Assembly: GCA_044356865.1 (NCBI GenBank)
Contig: JBIKVN010000001.1
Location: 1-42,746, forward strand
DNA from: JBEIUL01 sp044356865
Lineage (GTDB): Bacteria > Planctomycetota > Phycisphaerae > Phycisphaerales > SM1A02
DNA length: 42,746 nucleotides
Direction: 5' to 3'
In this document: one piece after another, positions 26,003-33,555 of the stretch
Layout of the letters: every line of letters starts with the position of its first letter
Position numbering within the stretch: the stretch's first letter is position 1
Translations under genes and position numbers: made by a program
Notes under the pieces: model-generated
Told to the model about the DNA's origin: nothing
Database searches by the model: none
Seen by the model: the letters and a program-made list of their open reading frames with translations, nothing else

Positions 26003-27067
26003 TCACTGGTCGTGACCATGGTCATCCGGGATCTGGTGCCCGGCGTTCCGAAGCGTCTGCTCGCGGCGGGCCATCTCGAGATCATGCTCGACCATCATGG
26101 TCACCAGTTCCGAGACCGAGGTCCGTGGCGTCCAGCCGAGCACCCGCCGGGCCTTCGCCGCATCTCCGAGCAGTTGCTCGACCTCGGCGGGCCGGAAGTA
26201 GCGCGGATCGATCTCGACGAAGTCGCGATAGTCAAGACCCACCGCGGCGAACGCCTTCTCGCAGAATTCACGGACCGAGATCATCTCGCCCGTCGCGATG
26301 ACGTAGTCGTCGGGCTTCTCCTGCTGGAGCATCAACCACATGGCCTCGACGTAGTCCCCCGCGAAGCCCCAGTCCCGGCGGGCGTCGAGGTTTCCGAGGA
26401 ACAGTCGCTTCTGGAGCCCGAGGCGGATCCGCCCGACGGCCCGCGTGATCTTGCGGGTCACGAAGGTCTCGCCGCGACGTGGGCTCTCGTGGTTGAACAG
26501 GATCCCGCAGGAGGCGTGCAGCCCGTAGCTCTCGCGGTAGTTCACGGTGATCCAGTGGGCGAACACTTTCGCACAGCCGTAAGGCGAGCGCGGATAAAAC
26601 GGCGTGGTCTCGCGCTGGGGCACCTCTTGGACGAGACCGAACATCTCGCTGGAGCTTGCCTGGTAGAACCGCACCGCCCGGCGGGCGGACTCCTGGTAGA
26701 CCCGGACCGCCTCGAGCAGCTTGAGGGTGCCCGTGGCATCGACGTCCGCGGTGAAGATCGGCTGGTCGAACGACACCCGGACGTGGCTTTGCGCGCCGAG
26801 GTTGTAGACCTCATCCGGAGCGACCTCGTGGACCAGGCGCACGAGGGAGTTCGCGTCGGCAAGATCGCCGTAGTGGAGTTTCAGGCGGGCGCCCGCCTCG
26901 TGGGGGTCGCGGTAGATCGGGTCGATCCGCGCGGTGTTGAACGACGAGGATCGACGGATGATTCCGTGGACCTCATACCCCTTCTTCAGCAGCAACTCGG
27001 CCAGGTACGAACCATCCTGCCCGGTCACGCCAGTGATCAATGCCCGCTTCATCGATGTGGTACTCAC
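26003..27067 (-). CDS. gmd: GDP-mannose 4,6-dehydratase
   Basis: Gmd converts GDP-D-mannose to GDP-4-keto-6-deoxymannose, the first step to GDP-L-fucose. The 354-residue protein, of family length, has ALITGVTGQDGSYLAELLL with the NADP-binding GxxGxxG, SSFNTARIDPIY, the catalytic triad region SSSEMFG, and YGCAKVFAHW with the YxxxK. Also present are NHESPRRGETFVTRKI and LGNLDARRDWGFAGDYVEAMW. The start is GTG 27067, six bases after GAGGA; an ATG 15 bases further in has no ribosome-binding site. That GAGGA lies in a hairpin (27073-27093) that may throttle translation. Its partner enzyme Fcl is encoded at 29305 on the opposite strand. Confidence 0.97.
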   Translation of the reverse strand: MSTTSMKRALITGVTGQDGSYLAELLLKKGYEVHGIIRRSSSFNTARIDPIYRDPHEAGARLKLHYGDLADANSLVRLVHEVAPDEVYNLGAQSHVRVSFDQPIFTADVDATGTLKLLEAVRVYQESARRAVRFYQASSSEMFGLVQEVPQRETTPFYPRSPYGCAKVFAHWITVNYRESYGLHASCGILFNHESPRRGETFVTRKITRAVGRIRLGLQKRLFLGNLDARRDWGFAGDYVEAMWLMLQQEKPDDYVIATGEMISVREFCEKAFAAVGLDYRDFVEIDPRYFRPAEVEQLLGDAAKARRVLGWTPRTSVSELVTMMVEHDLEMARREQTLRNAGHQIPDDHGHDQ

Positions 27068-27072
27068 GGTTC

Positions 27073-27093
27073 ATCCTCGGTCGAAACGAGGAT
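27073..27093 (-). promoter_or_regulatory. Hairpin covering the gmd ribosome-binding site
   Basis: On the minus strand the gmd leader reads ATCCTCG, a seven-base loop, then CGAGGAT: a perfect 7-bp stem. The 3' arm contains the GAGGA Shine-Dalgarno sequence, six bases before the GTG start. Formation of the stem would hide it, so translation of gmd may be conditional. The trigger is unknown. Confidence 0.5.
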
Positions 27094-27291
27094 TCGGTAT
27101 CGGCCCGAATCGACGCCCCATGTCAACAGTAATGCCGGGTTGGCGCGAAGTTGCCTCGGATCGGGGATCGGGCCGCCGACCGCCTCCCGCCGAACCCGTG
27201 TCATTTCGTCCGGATCGGACGGATGGGGGCTGGACCGGTTCGGCAATCCCTGCGCCCCGGGCGCCCGACTCCGGCCGAACTCCGGCCAGAC

Positions 27292-29199
27292 CTACGAAAG
27301 GCCGCGGAGCCAAAGTTCGAGCTTGAGATAACTCTGTGCGACATGGTCGGGCCAGAGTCGGAGTTTGCTTCGCAACGACTTCTCGCATGCTCTCGCGACA
27401 TTGCCGTCGAGCAGGCCGTGCGAGACCGCCAGTCCATCGGGGAGCAGGCCGGCGTAGCGCTGTCCGATGAGGGGCACCCAAGTCCGCCATGGACTCGAGA
27501 AACCCTTCTTGGGCCGGTTGGCGATCCAATCGGGCAGCAGGTCGGCGACGGCCTTCCGCAGCCAGATCTTGGGGCCGAGATCGGAGTCGGGTCGCGCCTT
27601 GCGGAGGCCGACCGCCGTCTCGACGAGCCGATAGTCGACCAGCGGAGTCCGGGCCTCGATCCCGTGGCGCATGCTCAGGCGATCGGTCTGGGCGAGACCG
27701 TTGCCGAGCAGGTAGGTCCGGATGATGAGCTTGGTCAGCTCGACCTCGAGGGGTTCGGGCGATGGGGGCAAGCGGTGGTGCCGCAACGCGGCGTCGTGGC
27801 CGGCCGCTTCCGCGAGCCGACGGGCGGCCGCCGACTCCATGTGCCGCTCGGTCTCGCGGAAGCCGTGGGTGAGGTCCCAGAAGCGCATCATCCGTGCGTC
27901 CGCGCGCCATCGCCGCGTGAGGGCTCGGAAGCCCGAACGCATTCCCGCGAGATCGCGCAGCCACAGGATCGTCATCGTCGGAGAGGGCGGCGGGGCGTGG
28001 GGCCGCAGGTGCCCGAGCGTCGCGAGCAGTCCCGGCTGCAGCGCGAGTTCAGACAGCGTCCGGGCCTCCGCCTGCAGGCGATATCCGCGGAACAGCTCGT
28101 CACCGCCGAGGCCCGACAGCATCACCGGCAAGCCCAGCTCGCGGCATCGCCGGAACATGAAAAACAGCGGGAAACCCGCCAGATCGGTGATCGGCTCATC
28201 CCGGGCCTGCACCACGTCCGGGACCGCCTCGACCACCTCTTCGGCGGAGATCTTCACGCGGTGGAAAGGAATCCCGAGGTGGGCGGCGAACCGCTCGGCG
28301 ACCTGGCTCTCGTCGTGCCGTCCGGCATGTTCGTATCCCACGCTGACCGCGTGCATCGTCCCCGGATACTCGCGAGCCGCCAGTGCGGCGATCGAGGACG
28401 AGTCGATGCCTCCGCTCAGGCACACTCCGACCGGCACGTCGGAGCGGATCGAAAGCCGGATCACCCGTTCGAGTTCCGACCGGACCGTCGAGACCGGATC
28501 GGCGTCGATCGGCGGGATCTCGTCCAGAGACCAGTACGCACGCCGGGTACGAGCGCCGGTCTCCAGCGAAAATGTCTCGAGGCAACCCGCGGGCAGCTTC
28601 TCGACGCCCTCGATCGGCGCCAGCGGTTCCGGGATGAAACCCCAATAGAGGAAGTCGACGACGGCCAGCGGATCCGGACGGATCGGAACCAGCCCCGAAC
28701 GCGTCATCGGCCGAAGTTCCGACGAGAACCAGAGCTGTCGACCTCGGGCGAAAAGGTGCAGCGGCTTCTCGCCGAGCCGATCCCGGAAGAGGATCACCTT
28801 TCGTCGTGGCCCATCGAAGATCGCGCCGGCGAACATGCCGCGCAGGCGCTGCACGAAGTCCTCGCCCGACTCCTCGTACAGATGGAGGATGGTCTCGCAA
28901 TCGCTTCCGGTCGCGAATCGATGACCCCGTCCCTCGAGTTCCCGGCGGAGCTCGACGAAGTTGTAGATCTCGCCGTTCACCACCAGCGCGATCGACCGGT
29001 CCTCGTTGTAGAGCGGCTGCTGCCCCGACGCGAGATCGTGGATGGCCAACCGGCTCATGGCCAGGACCACATGCGACGTGACCAGGGAACCCGTCCCGTC
29101 CGGACCCCGATGCGCCTGGAGGCCATTCATCGCGGAAACCGTCGAGAGTTCGGAGTCGGTCAGGGGATTTGCCGATACTACGCCGACGATTCCGCACAT
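27292..29199 (-). CDS. Glutamine-hydrolysing AsnB-type amidotransferase in a polysaccharide cluster
   Basis: A 635-residue protein of full asnB architecture. The N-terminal class II glutaminase begins MCGIVGVV with the Cys2 nucleophile, and has RGPDGTGS, LAIHDLASGQQPL, VVNGEIYNF and GSDCETILHLYE. The synthetase domain has the pyrophosphate loop GVCLSGGIDSSSIAAL and LSGLGGDELFRGYR. The true start is the ATG at 29199; the frame is open for 800 bases upstream but Cys2 fixes it. In polysaccharide loci such enzymes amidate uronic acids (for example WbpS-type proteins), which fits the UDP-HexNAc dehydrogenase in this cluster. An ordinary asparagine synthetase cannot be excluded. It heads the minus-strand block that continues with gmd after a 224-base gap. 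Confidence 0.92.
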   Translation of the reverse strand: MCGIVGVVSANPLTDSELSTVSAMNGLQAHRGPDGTGSLVTSHVVLAMSRLAIHDLASGQQPLYNEDRSIALVVNGEIYNFVELRRELEGRGHRFATGSDCETILHLYEESGEDFVQRLRGMFAGAIFDGPRRKVILFRDRLGEKPLHLFARGRQLWFSSELRPMTRSGLVPIRPDPLAVVDFLYWGFIPEPLAPIEGVEKLPAGCLETFSLETGARTRRAYWSLDEIPPIDADPVSTVRSELERVIRLSIRSDVPVGVCLSGGIDSSSIAALAAREYPGTMHAVSVGYEHAGRHDESQVAERFAAHLGIPFHRVKISAEEVVEAVPDVVQARDEPITDLAGFPLFFMFRRCRELGLPVMLSGLGGDELFRGYRLQAEARTLSELALQPGLLATLGHLRPHAPPPSPTMTILWLRDLAGMRSGFRALTRRWRADARMMRFWDLTHGFRETERHMESAAARRLAEAAGHDAALRHHRLPPSPEPLEVELTKLIIRTYLLGNGLAQTDRLSMRHGIEARTPLVDYRLVETAVGLRKARPDSDLGPKIWLRKAVADLLPDWIANRPKKGFSSPWRTWVPLIGQRYAGLLPDGLAVSHGLLDGNVARACEKSLRSKLRLWPDHVAQSYLKLELWLRGLS

Positions 29200-29304
29200 G
29201 GGTGGATCCGGAACGGGTCCGCGGGGACCGATCCGGGGAGCATACCGGAGCCCCCTGACCGATCCGCCGCTTCCCAGCCGGTTTCCGCTCGCGAGGACCA
29301 GACG
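29200..29304. promoter_or_regulatory. Divergent promoter region between asnB-type gene and fcl
   Basis: These 105 bases separate two oppositely transcribed polysaccharide blocks and must carry both promoters unless one is read through. No -10/-35 pair is convincing in this GC-rich stretch. Its position suggests joint control of the two halves of the cluster. Confidence 0.4.
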
Positions 29305-30273
29305 GTGCCCATCGACCTTCGAGACCATCGGATCGTGCTGACCGGGGGAGCCGGTTTCCTCGGGACGGCGGTGCAGGCCGCGCTTGCCCGGCGGGGGGCG
29401 GTTCCGGTCGGGATCCCCCGAAAGCGGGACTTCGACCTGACCCGGGAGGCCGACGTGGCCCGCCTGTATCGGGAGTACCGCCCCGACGTCGTCATCCACC
29501 TCGCCGCCGAGGTCGGCGGGATCGGGGCGAACATGGCGAACCCGGGCCGGTACTTCTTCGCCAACATGGCCATGGCCCTCCACCTGATCGAGCAGGCACG
29601 CATCCACGGGATCCGCAAGTTCGTGCAGGTCGGCACCATCTGTGCCTACCCCAAGTTCACGCCGGTTCCGTTCCGCGAGGACGAACTCTGGAACGGGTAT
29701 CCGGAGGAGACCAACGCCCCGTACGGCGTCGCGAAGAAGGCGGCCCTGGTGATGCTCGACGCGTACCGCCGCCAGTACGGCTTGGCTTCGAGCTACCTCC
29801 TGCCGGTCAACCTGTACGGGCCGCGCGACAACTTCGATCTCGCCTCGTCGCACGTCATCCCGGCGCTGATCCGCAAGTGCGATACGGCCCGGCGTGACGC
29901 GGCGAGTTCCGTCAGCTGCTGGGGGACCGGCTCCGCAAGCCGCGAGTTCCTGTATGTGGACGATGCGGCCGAGGGCATCGTCCGGGCGGCCGAGGTCATG
30001 GACGAGCCGGTGCCCATCAATCTCGGCACCGGTCACGAGATCACGATTCGCGACCTGGTGGAGCTGGTGGCCCGACTCACCGGATTCCGCGGAACCATCG
30101 AGTGGGACGCGAGCAAGCCCGACGGGCAGCCGCGTCGGTGCCTGGACACCGCGCGGGCCGCGGAGCTCCTCGGTTGGAAAGCGGAGGTCGGATTCGAGGA
30201 AGGACTGCGCCGGACCATCGAGTGGTTCCGCTCCGACGGGGGATCGGCTTGCCGCACCCCGGCCGGCCCTTGA
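29305..30273 (+). CDS. fcl: GDP-L-fucose synthase
   Basis: Fcl (WcaG) epimerises and reduces GDP-4-keto-6-deoxymannose to GDP-L-fucose with NADPH. The 322-residue protein has the Rossmann start IVLTGGAGFLGTAV, the family block HLAAEVGGIGANMANPGRYF, QVGTICAYPKFTPVPF with the catalytic Ser/Cys region altered to Thr-Ile-Cys, and YGVAKKAAL with YxxxK. NLYGPRDNFDLASSHVIPALI is also typical. The start is GTG 29305, nine bases after GAGGA; the frame is open upstream. It is the first gene of the plus-strand block, with the next GT4 five bases downstream. Together with gmd at 26003 it completes the fucose pathway. Confidence 0.95.
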   Translation: MPIDLRDHRIVLTGGAGFLGTAVQAALARRGAVPVGIPRKRDFDLTREADVARLYREYRPDVVIHLAAEVGGIGANMANPGRYFFANMAMALHLIEQARIHGIRKFVQVGTICAYPKFTPVPFREDELWNGYPEETNAPYGVAKKAALVMLDAYRRQYGLASSYLLPVNLYGPRDNFDLASSHVIPALIRKCDTARRDAASSVSCWGTGSASREFLYVDDAAEGIVRAAEVMDEPVPINLGTGHEITIRDLVELVARLTGFRGTIEWDASKPDGQPRRCLDTARAAELLGWKAEVGFEEGLRRTIEWFRSDGGSACRTPAGP

Positions 30274-30278
30274 ACGCG

Positions 30279-31505
30279 ATGCGCGTGCTGCTGCTCAACC
30301 AGGTGTTCTATCCCGATGTCGCGGCGACCGCCCAGCATGGACATGATCTCGCACGGGCTCTGGTCGCGGCGGGACACGAGGTCACCGCGATCGCCTCCCG
30401 CTCCCTGTACGGGGATGCGACGGTCCGCCTGCCCGCGTCCGAGACCGTCGACGGGATCCGCATCGAGCGAGTCGGGCGGAACTGGTTCGGAAAGCGGCAC
30501 CTGCTGGGCCGGATGGCCGACTTTGGGCTGTTTTACCTTGCGGCGGCCCTCAAGTCGTTGCGGGTCGGGCGGCACGACGTCGTCATCGCGTTCACGACGC
30601 CACCGCTCATCGCCGGAGTCGGCTGGCTGGCCACGAGACTGCGCGGCGGCAAGTTGATTTACTGGTCGATGGACCTTTATCCCGAAGTCGCCGTCGCGGG
30701 CGGATTGGTGAACCGGCGATCGCCGGCCGTTCGTCTCGTGTCGGCGATCGACACGGCGGTGATGCGAGGATCCGCGGCGGTGGTCGCTCTCGGGCGATGC
30801 ATGCGGGATCGAATCCTCGCCCGCGACGTCTCGCCCGCCAAGGTGCACGTGATACCCGTATGGGGCGAGGAGACGCTGCCGGCGACGACCGACGGCGAGA
30901 ACTCGTTCCGACGGCAGTGGGGGGTTGGCGACCGGCAGGTCCTGATCATGTACTCGGGCAACTTCGGGCTCGGCCACGACGTACAGACCTTCCTCGGGGC
31001 GGCCCGGCGGCTCGCGACCGATCCGACGATCCGCTTCGCGTTCGTCGGCGGCGGTGCCCGGCGTGCCGAGGTCGAGCGGTTCATTGCGGAGCATCGCCTC
31101 GGGAACTGCATACTCGCCCCGTACCAACCGCGGGAGCGGCTGGCCGAGCTGCTGGCGGCCGGTGACATTCACCTCATCACGATGCTCCCGTCGTTCGCCG
31201 GGGTGATGGTCCCGAGCAAGCTGTACGGCGTCCTCGCCGCGGGCCGGCCGGCGATCTTCGTCGGGCCGGCCGAGGCGGAAGGGGCCCTCACCGTCGAGGA
31301 GCTCGGGTGCGGGGCGGTGGTCGCGCCCGGCGACGTCGACGGACTCGTCAGCGCGATACGCGGGCTGGCGAGCGATCGCGAGGAGCGGGTCCGCATGGGC
31401 GAGGCGGGACGGCGCGAAGCGGCCGCGCGATTCGGGCGAGGCCCCGCGTGCGAGGCTTGGCAGCGGCTCGTGGCAACTCTGGACCGGAACGGGAACATCG
31501 CATGA
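30279..31505 (+). CDS. GT4 glycosyltransferase (WcaI/WbuB-like)
   Basis: A 408-residue GT-B glycosyltransferase. It begins MRVLLLNQVFYPDVAATAQHG, the start seen in WbuB/WcaI enzymes, which move fucose-type or fucosamine residues. The donor domain has LIMYSGNFGLGHDVQTFLGAA, RFAFVGGGARRAEVERFI and VPSKLYGVLAAGRPAIFVGP in place of a classic EX7E. A TTG nine bases upstream, overlapping fcl, could also start it, but ATG 30279 fits the family better. The stop overlaps the next gene by ATGA, so the block is translationally coupled. Given its neighbours it is a candidate fucosyltransferase, which is inference. Confidence 0.9.
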   Translation: MRVLLLNQVFYPDVAATAQHGHDLARALVAAGHEVTAIASRSLYGDATVRLPASETVDGIRIERVGRNWFGKRHLLGRMADFGLFYLAAALKSLRVGRHDVVIAFTTPPLIAGVGWLATRLRGGKLIYWSMDLYPEVAVAGGLVNRRSPAVRLVSAIDTAVMRGSAAVVALGRCMRDRILARDVSPAKVHVIPVWGEETLPATTDGENSFRRQWGVGDRQVLIMYSGNFGLGHDVQTFLGAARRLATDPTIRFAFVGGGARRAEVERFIAEHRLGNCILAPYQPRERLAELLAAGDIHLITMLPSFAGVMVPSKLYGVLAAGRPAIFVGPAEAEGALTVEELGCGAVVAPGDVDGLVSAIRGLASDREERVRMGEAGRREAAARFGRGPACEAWQRLVATLDRNGNIA

Positions 31506-32962
31506 TCGACGTGATGATCATCACCTACAACGAGGCCCAGAACCTGCCGCATTGCCTGGCCGCGCTGCAGGGCTGGGTCCGCCGCGTGTTCGTGGTCGAC
31601 TCCGGCTCGACCGACGAGACCTGCGAGATCGCCCGGCGGTTCGGGGCCGAGGTCGTGCACCACGACTGGGAGGGATACGCCCGGCAGAAGAACTGGGGGC
31701 TCGATCACCTGCCCTTCGCCTCGCCGTGGATCCTGCTGCTCGACGCCGACGAGGAAGTGACCCCGGAGCTGCGGGATCGACTGGTCGCCATCGCCTCGCG
31801 GCCGGCCGAGAGCGTGCCCGAGGACGGCTTCAGCATCAACCGGCTCACCTACTTCCTCAACGCGCCGATCCGCCACTGCGGCTACTTCCCCAGTTACCAC
31901 CTTCGCTTCTTCAAGCGAGGCCGCGGGCGGTACGAGGATCGCGCGGTGCACGAGCACCTGATGGTCGATGGCCCGATCGGTTCCATCGCGACCCCGATGC
32001 TGCACAACGATCGCCGCGGGCTCGAGCACTTCGTCGCCAAGCACAACCGGTACTCGACGCTCGAGGCGACGGCGCTTTGGGAGGAGATGAGGGATCCGTC
32101 GCTGGTCCGCGAGCACGCGTCGCTCACGCGGCAGGCGAAGTTCCACCGCTGGCTGAAGCGTCGGTTGCTCCTGCGGCTGCCGGCCCCGGGCCTGTGGCGA
32201 TTCGTCTACATGTACTTCCTGCGATTGGGCTTCCTCGATGGGCGTCCCGGGGCCGCGTTCGCCCGCTTCATCGCGATGTACGACGGGCTGGTGGCCCTGA
32301 AGCTGTACGACCTGCGGCGGCAGGGGCGGTCGTCGGCCGCGACGGTTCCGGTGAAGGCCGGTGGCCTGTCCGATCCGGAAGGCTCGGTCGATGCCCGGAC
32401 CGCCGGAGGTCGCGAGGTGTCGGCGGTCCAGATGCATCCGGAGTCCAGCCCGTGGACCACCGGCGAGAAGATCCGCCGCGCCCTCTGGATGATCGTCGGC
32501 CGGCCGCTGTTCCGGGCCAGCTTCCACAACTGGTATCGCTATCGCGCGACGATCCTGCGGCTGTTCGGGGCGAAGATCGGACGCGGCGTGGCGATCCGGC
32601 CCAGCGCCTGGGTCGAGGTGCCGTGGATGCTCTCGCTCGACGACGATGTCACGGTGGGTGACTTCGCGATCCTCTACAGCCTCGGGCCGATCCGGATCGG
32701 CGAGCGGACGATCATCAGCCAGTACGCGCACCTCTGCGCCGGGACCCACGACTACACCGACCACACCTTCCGGCTCATCCGTACCCCGATCACGGTCGGC
32801 CGCGACGTCTGGATCGGGGCCGACTCGTTTGTCGGTCCGGGCGTCGTCATCGGGGATCTCACCGTGCTCGGGGCTCGCTCCAGCGCATACCGGAGCCTCG
32901 AGCCGGAGTCGGTCTACGTCGGGAATCCGGCGCGGCGCGTCAAGGAGCGGAAGCTCCGATGA
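31502..32962 (+). CDS. Fusion: GT2 glycosyltransferase plus WcaF-like acetyltransferase
   Basis: A 486-residue bifunctional protein. Residues 1-270 form a GT2 domain of the WaaE/KdtX type: MIITYNEAQNLPHCL, VVDSGSTDETCEIA, and LLLDADEEVTPEL with the DXD-like metal site. A hydrophilic linker (about 275-330) joins it to a left-handed beta-helix acetyltransferase (about 330-486) with repeated hexapeptides (IGRGVAIRPSAW, TVGDFAILYSLG), the catalytic-type CAGTHDYTDHTF, and the closing VYVGNPARRVKERKL. The frame is continuous, with no sign of frameshift. The fusion suggests coupled transfer and O-acetylation of one sugar. It overlaps both neighbours by four bases. The frame starts upstream but ATG 31502 matches the GT2 N-terminus. 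Confidence 0.9.
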   Translation: MIDVMIITYNEAQNLPHCLAALQGWVRRVFVVDSGSTDETCEIARRFGAEVVHHDWEGYARQKNWGLDHLPFASPWILLLDADEEVTPELRDRLVAIASRPAESVPEDGFSINRLTYFLNAPIRHCGYFPSYHLRFFKRGRGRYEDRAVHEHLMVDGPIGSIATPMLHNDRRGLEHFVAKHNRYSTLEATALWEEMRDPSLVREHASLTRQAKFHRWLKRRLLLRLPAPGLWRFVYMYFLRLGFLDGRPGAAFARFIAMYDGLVALKLYDLRRQGRSSAATVPVKAGGLSDPEGSVDARTAGGREVSAVQMHPESSPWTTGEKIRRALWMIVGRPLFRASFHNWYRYRATILRLFGAKIGRGVAIRPSAWVEVPWMLSLDDDVTVGDFAILYSLGPIRIGERTIISQYAHLCAGTHDYTDHTFRLIRTPITVGRDVWIGADSFVGPGVVIGDLTVLGARSSAYRSLEPESVYVGNPARRVKERKLR

Positions 32963-33525
32963 CCGCGCCGTTCGCTACCGAGGCGGAGTCCCGCTTCCGG
33001 GCGTGGGAGTCCGCGGGTCGCGCCCGCCGGGCGCTCTGGCGGTGCGCCGGGGCGATCGGCTTCGGCCTGGTTCCGGAACCCTTTCCCGCGGTGCGAAACT
33101 GGGTCCTCCGCCGATTCGGAGCTCGCGTGGGCCCGGGAACGACCATCTCCCGCTCGGTGCGGATCACGGATCCGTGGAACCTGCGGATCGGCGCCGGCTC
33201 CGAAGTCCACTTCGGCGCCACGCTCGACTGCATGGGATCGATAGAGATCGGCGACCGGGTGCGGATCAGCCAGTATGCGAATCTCTGCGCGGGAACCCAC
33301 GACCTGTCGTCACCCGGACTCCCGATCGTGGCGGCCCCGATCCGGATCGGAAATGACGTCTGGATCGCCGCGGATGCCTTTGTCGGTCCGAACGCGGTGA
33401 TCGGTGCGGGCTCGGTCGTTGCGGCCCGATCATCGGCCTTCGGAACGCTTCCGGAGGGTATGGTGTGCGTGGGCGAGCCGGCCCGTCCGGTGAAGCCGCG
33501 AGGGCGCGGCCCCGTCCATCGATGA
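32959..33525 (+). CDS. WcaF-like O-acetyltransferase
   Basis: A 188-residue left-handed beta-helix acetyltransferase, related to the acetyltransferase half of the preceding fusion protein. The two share the blocks ISQYA-LCAGTHD, IGNDVWIAADAFVGPNAVIG (against VGRDVWIGADSFVGPGVVIG) and the end VCVGEPARPVKPR. It should acetylate a sugar hydroxyl using acetyl-CoA. Its N-terminal 60 residues are longer than in simple WcaF proteins and contain a basic amphipathic stretch. It overlaps the fusion gene by ATGA, and cysS begins 30 bases after its stop. Duplication followed by divergence is the likely history. Confidence 0.9.
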   Translation: MTAPFATEAESRFRAWESAGRARRALWRCAGAIGFGLVPEPFPAVRNWVLRRFGARVGPGTTISRSVRITDPWNLRIGAGSEVHFGATLDCMGSIEIGDRVRISQYANLCAGTHDLSSPGLPIVAAPIRIGNDVWIAADAFVGPNAVIGAGSVVAARSSAFGTLPEGMVCVGEPARPVKPRGRGPVHR

Positions 33526-33555
33526 CGGATGCCGGCCTTCCCCACGATCCCATCG

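Noticed and set aside
25031..27331. 766-residue plus-strand frame across the polymerase and gmd genes
   Set aside because: It is antisense to clear genes and has Arg/His/Asp-rich composition with no domains, as expected from codon bias in high-GC DNA.
27292..30036. 914-residue minus-strand frame starting at 30036
   Set aside because: The part above 29199 is antisense to fcl; the glutaminase Cys2 fixes the real start at 29199.
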